This document shows positions 16,868-25,399 of a stretch of DNA of 52,914 bases, in pieces (the first letter of the stretch is position 1; each line of letters opens with the position of its first letter). A program made the position numbers and the translations under genes. The notes beneath the pieces were generated by a model. That model worked only from the letters and a program-made list of their open reading frames with translations, did not search any database and had not been told where the DNA came from. The DNA is from Streptomyces cavernicola. Lineage in GTDB: Bacteria > Actinomycetota > Actinomycetes > Streptomycetales > Streptomycetaceae. Location of the stretch: contig NZ_JASCIQ010000053.1 in NCBI RefSeq assembly GCF_029968035.1, positions 1-52,914 on the forward strand, given 5' to 3'.

Positions 16868-18268
16868 CTATCCGGGCGTGACCGTGTGCCCGTAGCGCAG
16901 CAGGTCGGCCGGGTCGTAGGTGGCCTTGTCGTGGCGCAGGCGGTCGTAGACCTCCGCGGTCCAGGCGCGGGCGCGGTCCGGCTGGTCGTGCGGGGTGCCG
17001 TGCAGATTGACCATGGTGTGGCCGGTGCCGTACGGGGCCATGGCCGCGTACAGGGAGCTGAGCGCCGCCTGGACCGGGGCCGCGGCCTCCGGGACCGGCA
17101 GGACGGCGACGGCCTCCAGGAAGTACGCGGCGTCGCGGGCGCAGATCGCGTCCTCGGTCGGCGCGGGGCGGGCCAACGCGCCGCCCATGTGGCGCAGTTC
17201 GACCATCAGGAGCGGGCAGTCGGCGGCGCTCGGGCCCACCTGGGCGAGGAACGCGGCGCGCGCCTCCGGCGGCAGCTCGCGCAGGAGCGCGCACGACTCG
17301 GTCGCCGGGAGCGGGTCCTGCGGGTCCATGTAGATGCGGTCCATGGCCGCGTACGGCATCTCCTCGACCGTGTCGACCACGACGGGCGCGGCGGCGCGGA
17401 TCGGGGCCAACAGGCGTTCGCCCGCGGCCGGTTCGCCGGTCCAGGCGAGGACGACGCGAGCCCAGAAGCCGCCGCGCAGCGGCTCGGGGATCTGCGGGAT
17501 CGGCGGGAGGCGGAGCAGCCCGAAGGAGCTGCACATCTCGTCGGGGACCTGCTCGGTCCACTCGGCCCAGGCCTTCAGGAGCGCTTCGGCGTGCTCGCCG
17601 GGGCAGTAGATCCCGCCGCCGAGGACGCGCGCGAGGGGCAGCAGGCCGAAGGTCACGGAGGTGACGACGCCCACGTTGCCCTTGCCGCCGCGCAGCGCCC
17701 AGAACAGCTCAGGCTCGCTGGCGGCGGTCACCTCGCGCAGGGCGCCGTCGGGTGTGGCCAGCTCGAAGGAGCGGACCAGGTCGGCCGCGTAGCCGTAGGC
17801 GCGGCCGAGGACGGGCAGGCCGCCGCCGAGGGTGTAGCCGACGACGCCGGCGTCCGACGAGGAGCCGTTGAGCGTGGCGAGGCCGTGCGGGGCCGCGGCC
17901 TCCAGGACGTGCCGCCACTTCGCCCCGGCGGCGGCCGTCGCGGTGCGTGCGGCCGGGTCGACGCGTACGTCGGTCATGCGGGCGGTGCTGATCAGCAGGC
18001 CCTGGTCGATGGGGAAGTTGGCGCCGTGCCCGGTGGCCTGTACGGCGACGGGCGTGCCGGTGGCCGAGGCCCAGCGCAGCGCCGCCACGACGTCGTCGGC
18101 GCAGGTCGCACCGACGACCACGTCGGGGGTGTGCAGGGCGGCGAGGTTGAATCCGGTGACTTCCTCGGCGTAGCCGTCGTCGCCGGGGCGCAGCACGGGG
18201 CCGCGGATCTCCGTGAGGGCGGCCGGGGCGGGTTGCGCGGCCGGGGCCGGTTGGCGGGTGGTGGTCAT
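16868..18268 (-). CDS. FAD-binding oxidoreductase (berberine-bridge/PCMH family)
   Basis: This 466-residue flavoprotein has an N-terminal FAD-binding PCMH domain and a C-terminal berberine-bridge segment (GTGHTMVNLHGTPHDQPDRA, then YDRLRHDKATYDPADLLRYG). His81 in VAVQATGHGANF is the expected covalent FAD attachment point. The GGGLPVLGRAYGYAADLV loop lacks the second attachment cysteine of bicovalent enzymes, so it is probably mono-covalent. GGAGGA precedes ATG 18268. It lies antisense between the rex-hemACD operon and hemB. The family oxidises sugars, alkaloids or polyketides; no substrate can be assigned. Confidence 0.85.
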   Translation of the reverse strand: MTTTRQPAPAAQPAPAALTEIRGPVLRPGDDGYAEEVTGFNLAALHTPDVVVGATCADDVVAALRWASATGTPVAVQATGHGANFPIDQGLLISTARMTDVRVDPAARTATAAAGAKWRHVLEAAAPHGLATLNGSSSDAGVVGYTLGGGLPVLGRAYGYAADLVRSFELATPDGALREVTAASEPELFWALRGGKGNVGVVTSVTFGLLPLARVLGGGIYCPGEHAEALLKAWAEWTEQVPDEMCSSFGLLRLPPIPQIPEPLRGGFWARVVLAWTGEPAAGERLLAPIRAAAPVVVDTVEEMPYAAMDRIYMDPQDPLPATESCALLRELPPEARAAFLAQVGPSAADCPLLMVELRHMGGALARPAPTEDAICARDAAYFLEAVAVLPVPEAAAPVQAALSSLYAAMAPYGTGHTMVNLHGTPHDQPDRARAWTAEVYDRLRHDKATYDPADLLRYGHTVTPG

Positions 18269-18538
18269 CGCATCCTCCGCAGTGGTGCGTACGGAGGGCC
18301 GGGGCGGACTTCGGTCAGGCACCGGCGTGCGGTTCATGCGTCGACGTGCGGCCGAATCATGCCTCGGCGTGCGGCGGATGAGAGAGAGGCCGTCGAGGTC
18401 CCTTTCTCCCAGGATGACCCCGGGCGCGGGGGCGCGCATGCGGGGTGGCTCCCCTCGTCCCCCGGCGCCGGCGGCCGGCGTCCGGGTCCGACGGGCAGTC
18501 GGCAAATCGGGTGTCCGGGCGGGCGTAGCGTAGGCGGC

Positions 18539-19531
18539 ATGACGAAGTACGGAGCCTTTCCGGGTTCGCGGCCGCGGCGGCTGCGGACCACGCCAGCGAT
18601 GCGCCGCATGGTCGCCGAGACGCGGGTGCATCCGGCCGACCTGATCCTGCCCGCGTTCGTGCGCGAGGGGATCGACCAGCCGGTCCCGATCGAGGCCATG
18701 CCGGGGGTCGTGCAGCACACCCGCGAGACGCTGAAGAAGGCCGCCGTGGAGGCGGTCGAGGCCGGGGTCTCCGGGATCATGCTGTTCGGAGTGCCCGAGG
18801 ACGCCAAGAAGGACGCCGCGGGCACGGTCGGCACCGACCCGGACGGCATCCTGCAGGTGGCGATCCGGGACGTGCGGGCCGAGGTCGGCGACGACCTGGT
18901 GATCATGTCCGACCTGTGCCTGGACGAGTACACGGACCACGGCCACTGCGGTGTCCTGGACGCCGACGGCCGGGTCGACAACGACGCGACGCTGGAGCGG
19001 TACGCGGAGATGGCCCAGGTCCAGGCCGACGCGGGCGTCCATGTGGTGGGCCCGAGCGGCATGATGGACGGCCAGGTCGGCGTCATCCGCGACGCCCTGG
19101 ACCAGACCGGGCACGAGGACGTGTCGATCCTCGCGTACACCGCGAAGTACTCCTCGGCGTTCTACGGCCCGTTCCGCGAGGCCGTCGGCTCGTCCCTGAA
19201 GGGCGACCGCAAGACGTACCAGCAGGACCCGGCCAACGTCCGTGAGTCCATGCGGGAGTTGGCGCTCGACCTGGAGGAGGGCGCCGACATGGTGATGGTC
19301 AAGCCGGCCGGCCCCTACCTCGACATCCTCGCCAAGGTCGCCGAGTCGGTCGACGTGCCGGTCTCCGCGTACCAGATCTCCGGGGAGTACGCGATGGTCG
19401 AGGCCGCCGCGGAGAAGGGGTGGATCGAGCGGGACAAGGCGATCCTGGAGACCCTCACCGGCATCAAGCGCGCCGGTGCGAGCACGATCCTCACCTATTG
19501 GGCCGTGGAGGCCGCGCGCGCCCTGCGCTGA
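18539..19531 (+). CDS. hemB: Delta-aminolevulinic acid dehydratase (porphobilinogen synthase)
   Basis: HemB condenses two 5-aminolevulinate molecules to porphobilinogen. Family hallmarks in the 330 residues are RRLRTTPAMRRMV, DLCLDEYTDHGHCGVLD (metal-site region; only one Cys in place of the CxC zinc cluster, suggesting the Mg/K-dependent type), the first active-site Lys in YTAKYSSAFYGPFR and the Schiff-base Lys in MVMVKPAGPYLDI. No Shine-Dalgarno sequence precedes ATG 18539, but TAGCGT at 18526-18531 sits at -10 distance, so a leaderless mRNA is likely. It is separated from hemACD by an antisense oxidase gene. Confidence 0.95.
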   Translation: MTKYGAFPGSRPRRLRTTPAMRRMVAETRVHPADLILPAFVREGIDQPVPIEAMPGVVQHTRETLKKAAVEAVEAGVSGIMLFGVPEDAKKDAAGTVGTDPDGILQVAIRDVRAEVGDDLVIMSDLCLDEYTDHGHCGVLDADGRVDNDATLERYAEMAQVQADAGVHVVGPSGMMDGQVGVIRDALDQTGHEDVSILAYTAKYSSAFYGPFREAVGSSLKGDRKTYQQDPANVRESMRELALDLEEGADMVMVKPAGPYLDILAKVAESVDVPVSAYQISGEYAMVEAAAEKGWIERDKAILETLTGIKRAGASTILTYWAVEAARALR

Positions 19532-19555
19532 GCGGGCGCGCGCGACGCACGGGAG

Positions 19556-19577
19556 CCCGGAGGCTCAGGCCTCCGGG
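19556..19577. terminator. Short stem-loop between hemB and the VOC gene
   Basis: CCCGGAGGC (19556-19564) pairs with GCCTCCGGG (19569-19577) around a TCAG loop that includes the stop codon of the minus-strand VOC gene. Likely a shared terminator for the converging genes. Confidence 0.6.
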
Positions 19578-19963
19578 ACCTCCTTGTGCACGGCCTCGAT
19601 GTTGTTGCCGTCGGGGTCCGAGACGAAGGCGCAGTAGGCGCGGTACTCCGGCCACAGCCGGGGCGCGTGCCGCTCCTTGCCGCCGTTCGCGAGCGCCGCC
19701 TCGTAGAAGGCGTCCACGGCGGCCCGGTCCTTCGCGGTGAACGCGAGGTGCACCCCGCGCGTCACGTCCTCGCCCGGCTGTGCCGGTCCCACGGCGAAGG
19801 ACGGGGTGTCGATGCCGTCCTCCCAGTACTCGATGCCGCCCGGGTCGCGGTCCCCCGCGATGACGCCGAGCGGTGCGAGCACCGCCGTGTAGAAGGGCTC
19901 GCTCGCGTCGAAGTCGCTCGCGAGTAAGGTGATGTGGTGGATGAAGGGGTACGGCGCGGTCAT
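19565..19963 (-). CDS. VOC (glyoxalase/bleomycin-resistance fold) protein
   Basis: This 132-residue single-domain vicinal-oxygen-chelate protein begins HHITLLASDFDASEPFYTAVLAPLG, with a metal-ligand His, and ends with YCAFVSDPDGNNIEAVHKE, with the C-terminal Glu ligand. Such proteins act as dioxygenases, glyoxalases or drug binders; nothing here points to one. ATG 19963 is preferred over ATG 20002 because the domain starts just after it. It converges on hemB. Confidence 0.85.
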   Translation of the reverse strand: MTAPYPFIHHITLLASDFDASEPFYTAVLAPLGVIAGDRDPGGIEYWEDGIDTPSFAVGPAQPGEDVTRGVHLAFTAKDRAAVDAFYEAALANGGKERHAPRLWPEYRAYCAFVSDPDGNNIEAVHKEVPEA

Positions 19964-20013
19964 GACCCCGCACCCTAGGGCGTGAACTCCCGTGTCCGCC
20001 ACAGCATTTGGAC

Positions 20014-21330
20014 CTACAGCGCCCGGCGGGCCGAGTCCAGGTCGCGCATGAAGTCGCGGCCGTACCCTTGCGCGTCGTCGCTCTCCCAGTACGGGCCGCC
20101 GTTGTAGCGGGCCGCGAGCTCCTGGTACTGGGCGTCCGTCAGCTGCTCCGCCGGTACGTCCGCGAACTCGCTCTCCGCCTTGAGGCGTGACAGGTACTCG
20201 GAGGCGATGAACACGTTCTGCGTCGGGTCCCTGACGGCCGACTCGACCTCGTCGCGCTGAGCGTCGGTGAGCTCCGCCGGGTCGTAGCCGAGGACTTCGG
20301 CGGCGCGCCGGATCTGGATCTGCATCGGGCCCATCGACGTGCGGTCCGCGTCGCCGCCGATGCCCAACTGCCGGGCGGTGTCGGTGACATCGTCGATGAC
20401 GCCCGGGTCGCCGTCGACCTCACGCCAGGCGATGCCCGCGATGACGTCCGGGGGCAGGCCGTTCTCCTTCGCGGCGGCGCGGATGGCGGCGCTGTTGGCG
20501 TCGATCCACTCGCGGCGCTTCTCGTCCGAGGAGCCGGGCAGCCAGTAGCCGGTGTCCTTGCCCTCGGGCAGGGACTCGCTCAGCTCGCGGATGCGGCGCA
20601 GGGCGGGCGAGACGGTGACGTCCGGGCCGACCCGCGGGAAGAAGTCCGTCTTCGAACCGCCGCCAGGCAGGCGGGTGTTGGGGTCTGAGCTCGCCTGCAC
20701 GGCCTCCTCGCGCAGGTCGCCGACGCGGTCGAGGAGGGCGGCGGCGTCCTTGTGGTCGCTGCGGAACTCGGGGATCAGGGCGCGGGCCGCGTCCAGGTCC
20801 TTCATCGCGTCGTCGCGCACCGACTCCTCGGCGGCGCGGGCCCGCCGGAAGGCGTCCGAGGCGTCCTCGTACCAGCGGTTCGCCTCCTCGCGGATGTCGT
20901 CCACGTCGCCGGGCGCGGTGCGGTCCTGGACCCAGTCGACGACGCCGGAGGAGTCGCGCAGGTCCTCCCAGCGCTTCATGGCCTCGCCGTCGCCGTCCCC
21001 GACGAGCTTGCCGAGCCGCTCCGCGCAGTCCGTGCCGGTGTTCAGGTGCTTGTGCGCCTCCTCGACGGCGTCGGCGTACCGCAGGAGCGCCTTCCAGGCG
21101 GCCTCGAAGCCGTCCTTGAGCCCGGCGACCAGGGTGCGCACATCGCCGAGGCGGGCGTCGTACCGCTCGCGCGAGGCGCTGACCCAGTGCGTGTCCCCGG
21201 CCTTGGCGACGGCCGGGCCGACCGAGTCGAGCAGGTCGCGCATCCGCTTGAACTCGGCCGCGTTCCGCTCTATCAGCGCCGGGTTGCAGTCCTCCAGATA
21301 CGCGACGTCCGCGTAGTACGTGACGCTCAC
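20014..21330 (-). CDS. WXG-like helical protein with C-terminal lytic transglycosylase-like domain
   Basis: The 438-residue protein has an N-terminal coiled, helical region (about 1-200) that looks like the WXG100/LXG-type entry domain of type VII secretion substrates, with no signal peptide. After a short linker (GGGSKTDFFPRV) comes a domain at about residues 290-435 resembling soluble lytic transglycosylases: PPDVIAGIAWREVDGDP, where the Glu would be catalytic, SMGPMQIQIRRA, the SLT Gln motif, and AARYNGGPYW. It probably cuts peptidoglycan outside the membrane. It overlaps the preceding small gene by 4 nt (ATGA), so the two are translated together. Type VII export is an inference. Confidence 0.72.
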   Translation of the reverse strand: MSVTYYADVAYLEDCNPALIERNAAEFKRMRDLLDSVGPAVAKAGDTHWVSASRERYDARLGDVRTLVAGLKDGFEAAWKALLRYADAVEEAHKHLNTGTDCAERLGKLVGDGDGEAMKRWEDLRDSSGVVDWVQDRTAPGDVDDIREEANRWYEDASDAFRRARAAEESVRDDAMKDLDAARALIPEFRSDHKDAAALLDRVGDLREEAVQASSDPNTRLPGGGSKTDFFPRVGPDVTVSPALRRIRELSESLPEGKDTGYWLPGSSDEKRREWIDANSAAIRAAAKENGLPPDVIAGIAWREVDGDPGVIDDVTDTARQLGIGGDADRTSMGPMQIQIRRAAEVLGYDPAELTDAQRDEVESAVRDPTQNVFIASEYLSRLKAESEFADVPAEQLTDAQYQELAARYNGGPYWESDDAQGYGRDFMRDLDSARRAL

Positions 21331-21653
21331 TTGCTCAACTCCGCACCGTCGAGGAAGGACTTGAAGCCGTCACGGGTCGCGCGGTCCACCCGGGTGTACT
21401 CGCCGCCGGTGGTCCGCAGGGCCGTGGACAGGGCGGTGAGCAGGGTGACCAGGTCCTGGTGCTGGTCGGCCGCGTGCCGGGCGAACTGCTCGGTCTTCGC
21501 GCCGAGTTCGGGGTGCACGGCGGGGGTGCGGGCGAGGGTGCCGAGGTCGGCGTCGAGCCGGCCCTCATACAGCAACCCGGCTGTCTCGGTGAGGAGATGG
21601 GCGCTTCCGTCTATGGAGTGCGGGTCGGCGGCGAAGCCGCTTCCGTCCGTCAT
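21327..21653 (-). CDS. Small WXG100-like helical protein
   Basis: This 108-residue, all-helical protein lacks a signal peptide or membrane segment. Its size, acidity and helix-turn-helix hairpin arrangement (GSAHLLTETAGLLYEG ... LGAKTEQFARHAADQHQDLVTLLTALSTALRTTGGEYTRVD) are like ESAT-6/WXG100 partner proteins, though no exact WXG is present. Its stop overlaps the start of the transglycosylase-like protein, the usual arrangement of a type VII partner and its larger substrate. The function is inferred from this context. Confidence 0.65.
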   Translation of the reverse strand: MTDGSGFAADPHSIDGSAHLLTETAGLLYEGRLDADLGTLARTPAVHPELGAKTEQFARHAADQHQDLVTLLTALSTALRTTGGEYTRVDRATRDGFKSFLDGAELSK

Positions 21654-21785
21654 GGGGCTCCTCGTGGGGGGAAATCGTGGCGGGTCCGGGTGCGCAGCAT
21701 CGTAGGCGTCCGTATGCCGAAACAGCGGGTGTAGGGGCCATCTACCTGTCTAGGGTGCGGGAACAGCCGCCCCGAAGGAGTCGCC

Positions 21786-22994
21786 GTGACCGTGACCGAA
21801 GTCCCCGCCGCCACCGCGCCCGTGCCCCCGCTCGCCGCGCGCGCCACCGCCGTCGGCGGTTCGCCGGTACGGGACATCCTGGCGGTCACCGCACGCCCCG
21901 AGGTGATCAACTTCGCGGGCGGCCTTCCCGCGCCGGGGCTCTTCGACCGCGAGGGCATCGCCGCCGCCTACCGCGCGGTGCTCGACGAAGTGCCCGAGCG
22001 GGCCCTGCAGTACTCCACCACCGAGGGCGAACCGACGCTGCGCGCCGCACTCGCCGCCCGTACGACCGTGCGCGGGCTCGCCACCGAGGCGGACGGCCTG
22101 GTCGTCACCACCGGTTCGCAGCAGGCCCTCTCGCTGCTCGCGACCGCGCTGATCGAGCCCGGCGACACCGTCCTGGTCGAGAACCCCTGCTATCTGGCGG
22201 CACTTCAGGTCTTCGCCTTCGCGGGCGCGCGCATCGTGCCCGTGCCCTGCGACGCGTCCGGCATCGACCCCGAGGCCCTGGACGAGCTGGTCGCCCGCGA
22301 GCGGCCCAAGCTGCTCTACACCGTGCCCACGTTCCAGAACCCCACCGGCCGCACCCTGCCCGCCGACCGCCGCGCCGCCGTCGCCGAGGTCGCCGCCCGC
22401 CGCGGCCTGTGGCTGATCGAGGACGACCCGTACGGCGAGCTGCGCTTCGAGGGGGAGCGGGTGCCGTGGCTCGCCTCGTACCCGGGGGCCGAGGACCGCA
22501 CCGCGCTGCTCGGCAGCTTCTCCAAGGTGCTGGCGCCCGGCCTGCGCCTCGGCTGGCTGCGCGCCCCCGCCGCCCTGCGCCGCGCCTGCGCGGTCGCCAA
22601 GCAGGCCGCCGACCTGCACACCCCGACCGTCAACCAGCTAGCCACCGCACGGTACTTGGCCGACAGCGACCTGGACGCCCACGTGGCGCGCGTCGCCGCG
22701 GTCTACGGCGAACGCCGCGACGCGATGCTCGCGGGCCTCGCCGACGCCCTGCCGGAGGGCTCCCGTTGGGGGAGGCCCGAGGGCGGCATGTTCCTGTGGG
22801 TCCGCCTGCCCGAGGGGTACGACGCCACGGCCCTGCTGCCCGCAGTGGTGGAGCACGACGTGGCGTACGTCCCGGGCGCCCCGTTCCACGCCGCCGAGCC
22901 CGACGTGGCGACCCTGCGGTTGTGCTTCGTGACGCAGACCCCCGACGAGATCGCCGAGGGTCTGCGGAGGCTGCGCGCGGGCCTGGCCGGCTGA
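21786..22994 (+). CDS. PLP-dependent aminotransferase (class I/II fold, LysN/2-aminoadipate type)
   Basis: The 402-residue enzyme is a fold-type I aminotransferase similar to the catalytic domain of MocR regulators and 2-aminoadipate or branched-chain aminotransferases. Conserved parts are INFAGGLPAPGLF (about residue 44), TTGSQQALSLLATAL, YTVPTFQNPTG (about 183), DDPYGELRF, and the PLP lysine in LLGSFSKVLAPGLRLGW (about 247). It has no DNA-binding domain. AAGGAG lies six bases before GTG 21786. It is divergent from the WXG-like unit. The amino-acid substrate is not determined. Confidence 0.9.
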   Translation: MTVTEVPAATAPVPPLAARATAVGGSPVRDILAVTARPEVINFAGGLPAPGLFDREGIAAAYRAVLDEVPERALQYSTTEGEPTLRAALAARTTVRGLATEADGLVVTTGSQQALSLLATALIEPGDTVLVENPCYLAALQVFAFAGARIVPVPCDASGIDPEALDELVARERPKLLYTVPTFQNPTGRTLPADRRAAVAEVAARRGLWLIEDDPYGELRFEGERVPWLASYPGAEDRTALLGSFSKVLAPGLRLGWLRAPAALRRACAVAKQAADLHTPTVNQLATARYLADSDLDAHVARVAAVYGERRDAMLAGLADALPEGSRWGRPEGGMFLWVRLPEGYDATALLPAVVEHDVAYVPGAPFHAAEPDVATLRLCFVTQTPDEIAEGLRRLRAGLAG

Positions 22995-23023
22995 GGGCAA
23001 CCCGCACGGGGTGCCGTCGTTAG

Positions 23024-23187
23024 GTTCGGGGGTACTCGGACGCGGGCTTCGGGGAGTCCGATGACTGGCTGGCCGACCCCGGTGACGTCGAGCTCGTCGT
23101 CGAGGTCGTGTCCAAGGGCAACAGCAGGACGTTCCGCTCGGCGGCCTCGTGAAGATCGCCACGACCGAGTTCGCCCGCTACGAGTGA
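23024..23187 (+). pseudogene. Degenerate gene fragment, probably Uma2 family
   Basis: Two short coding-like stretches in different frames look like the middle and the end of a Uma2 (DUF820) nuclease-fold protein: DWLADPGDVELVVEVVSKGNS in one frame, then VPLGGLVKIATTEFARYE ending at the TGA at 23185 in another. There is a stop just upstream, no start codon, and the central part of the domain is missing, so an internal deletion or frameshift near 23130 is likely. The assignment is tentative. Confidence 0.4.
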
Positions 23188-23195
23188 CCGAACGC

Positions 23196-23234
23196 CCGAC
23201 GGCCCGCCGGAATGCACTGCCGGCGGGCCGTCGG
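23196..23234. terminator. Bidirectional terminator downstream of argS
   Basis: A perfect 15-bp stem (23196-23210 with 23220-23234, 9-nt loop) lies between the decayed plus-strand fragment and the 3' end of minus-strand argS. Confidence 0.85.
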
Positions 23235-23253
23235 CACGTATGCGGGCGCCGAG

Positions 23254-25017
23254 TCAGAGGCGCTCGGGCGTGCGGATGCCCAGGAGTGCCATGCCCTGGT
23301 GGAGGGTGCGGGCGGTCAGGTCGCAGAGGAACAGGCGGTTCTCCGCGACCTCCTGCGCCGGGCGCGGCTTGATGACCGGGCACTGGTCGTAGAACGTCGT
23401 GTACAGCGACGCCAGCTGGTACAGGTACGCGGCCAGCTTGTGCGGTGCGTACTCCGCCGTGGCCTCCGCGAGGAGCTCGCCGAACGCGTCCAGGTGCAGG
23501 CCCAACGCCCGCTCTGCCGGGGCGAGTTCGAGCTCCGGGTGGGCGACGGGGCTCGCGCCCTCGGCGAGCCGCAGGATCGACCGGATGCGGGCGTACGCGT
23601 ACTGCAGGTACACGCTGGTGTCGCCGTTCAGGGACACCATCTGGTCCAGGTCGAACTTGTAGTCCCGGCTGGGCGAGGTGGAGAGGTCCGCGTACTTCAC
23701 GGCGCCGATGCCGACGTACCGGCCGTTGGCGACGATCTCCTCCTCGGTCAGGCCGACCTTCTCCGCCTTCTCGCGCACCACCGCCGTGGCCCGCTCGACC
23801 GCCTCGTCGAGCAGGTCCTCCAGGCGGACCGACACGCCCTCACGGGTCTTGAACGGCTTGCCGTCCGCGCCGAGGACCGTGCCGTACGCCATGTTGTGCG
23901 CGGTCACGTCGTCGTTCAGCCACTCGGCCCGGCGGGCCGTCTCGAAGACCATCTTGAAGTGCAGCGACTGGCGCACGTCCACGACGTAGAGCAGCGACGT
24001 GGCGTCCAGGTCGAGGACACGGTCGCGGATCGCGGACAGGTCGGAGGCCGCGTAGCCGAAGCCGCCGTCCTTCTTCTGCACGATCAGCGGGACCGGCTGG
24101 TCGTCCTTGCCCTTGATGTCGTCGAAGAACACCACGAGCGCGCCTTCGGAGCGGACGGCGACGCCCTTCTCCTCCAGGATCCGGGCGGTCTCGGCCATCA
24201 TGTCGTTGTACGCGGACTCGCCGACGATCTCGTCGTCCCGGATCTCCATGTCCAGCTTCTCGAAGACCGAGTAGAAGTAGACCTTCGACTCGTCCACGAA
24301 CCGCTGCCACAGGTCGAGCGTCTCCTCGTCGCCGGACTGCAGCGCCACGACCCGCTTGCGGGCCCGCTCCTTGAACTCCTCGTCCGCGTCGAAGACGGCA
24401 CGCGAGGCCTTGTAGATCCGGTTCAGCGTCGACATGGCCTGTTCGCCGTCGGCGTCCGTGGCGGCCGGCAGCTCGTCCGGGTGCTCGATGACGTACTGGA
24501 TCAGCATGCCGAACTGGGTGCCCCAGTCGCCGATGTGGTGCCGGCCGATCGTCTTCTCGCCGGTGAAGTCGAGCATGCCGCGCAGGGCGTCGCCGATGAC
24601 CGCCGAGCGCAGGTGGCCGACGTGCATCTCCTTCGCCACGTTCGGCTGGGCGTAGTCGACGACCGTGACGCCCGGGTTCTCCTTCAGCGGTACGCCGAGC
24701 CGGTCGCCGTCGGCGGCGCGCGCGGCGAGCGTCTCGATGATCGCCCGGTCGGTGACCGTGATGTTCAGGAAGCCCGGCCCGGAGACCTCGACCTCCTTGA
24801 GCAGGTCGGCCGCGTCCAGGGCGTCGGTGACCTTGGTGGCCAGCTCACGCGGGTTGCCCTTGGCCTTCTTGGCCAGGGCGAGGATGCCGTTGGCCTGGAA
24901 GTCGGCCCGGTCGCTTCGTCGCAGCAGGGGGTCCCCGACGGTCTCCGGCAGGGCGGCTGCGAGGGCGTCGGCGAGGCGCTGGTTGACGTTCGAAGCGATC
25001 GAGGTGACCGGTGCCAT
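23254..25017 (-). CDS. argS: Arginyl-tRNA synthetase
   Basis: ArgS charges tRNA-Arg. The 587-residue class Ia synthetase has the N-terminal Add-1 domain (to about residue 95), the HIGH-type signature VAKEMHVGHLRSAVIGDAL (about 130-148), GRHHIGDWGTQFGMLI, the catalytic core (KFKTREGVSVRL region, which stands in for KMSKS in most ArgRS), and the C-terminal DALR anticodon-binding helices. The start is ATG 25017. It is transcribed away from the lysyl-tRNA synthetase gene, so two synthetase genes share the upstream region, which also contains a dispersed repeat. Confidence 0.96.
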   Translation of the reverse strand: MAPVTSIASNVNQRLADALAAALPETVGDPLLRRSDRADFQANGILALAKKAKGNPRELATKVTDALDAADLLKEVEVSGPGFLNITVTDRAIIETLAARAADGDRLGVPLKENPGVTVVDYAQPNVAKEMHVGHLRSAVIGDALRGMLDFTGEKTIGRHHIGDWGTQFGMLIQYVIEHPDELPAATDADGEQAMSTLNRIYKASRAVFDADEEFKERARKRVVALQSGDEETLDLWQRFVDESKVYFYSVFEKLDMEIRDDEIVGESAYNDMMAETARILEEKGVAVRSEGALVVFFDDIKGKDDQPVPLIVQKKDGGFGYAASDLSAIRDRVLDLDATSLLYVVDVRQSLHFKMVFETARRAEWLNDDVTAHNMAYGTVLGADGKPFKTREGVSVRLEDLLDEAVERATAVVREKAEKVGLTEEEIVANGRYVGIGAVKYADLSTSPSRDYKFDLDQMVSLNGDTSVYLQYAYARIRSILRLAEGASPVAHPELELAPAERALGLHLDAFGELLAEATAEYAPHKLAAYLYQLASLYTTFYDQCPVIKPRPAQEVAENRLFLCDLTARTLHQGMALLGIRTPERL

Positions 25018-25163
25018 GGGTATGGGCTGCCGTTCTGGTCGGGGTCGGATTTCAGATTCCGGCCAGTATCCCACGGGGCGGCAAAGGGGTTTTTGGGCGC
25101 GTGGCCGGGTGCGGGTCTCGTCGTGGTCGCTCGCGCCCCGCGGCGGAGCCGCTGATGTCACAG

Positions 25164-25244
25164 CCCCGCGCCCCTGAAGACATGCGCTGCGCGCCGTCTT
25201 CCCGGGGAGATGCCGCACGGAGTGCGCATCTCAGGGGCGCGGGG
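25164..25244. repeat. Dispersed palindromic repeat (Streptomyces type)
   Basis: Perfect 14-bp inverted ends (CCCCGCGCCCCTGA at 25164-25177, TCAGGGGCGCGGGG at 25231-25244) enclose two inner stems, GAAGAC/GTCTTC (25176-25201) and GAGATGC/GCATCTC (25207-25232). The unit would fold into a three-way junction. The outer sequence is one I recognise as recurring in many Streptomyces intergenic regions. The 382-bp argS-lysS gap holds no gene. Confidence 0.7.
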
Positions 25245-25399
25245 AACTGCGCGCTCAGCCCCCACCGGGCCGCAGTCGCGTACGCACCGGCCGCCCCCTC
25301 TGGTAACGCGTTTTCGCCGAGCCCCGGTTAACTGGGACAATGGGACGGCGGGAGGACCCCGCCCCACACCCCGATCACGGAGAGAAGGACGAACCCACC

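Noticed and set aside
16886..18538. Long plus-strand ORF in front of and in frame with hemB
   Set aside because: It is the antisense of the FAD oxidase, which has all family motifs on the minus strand. hemB begins at 18539.
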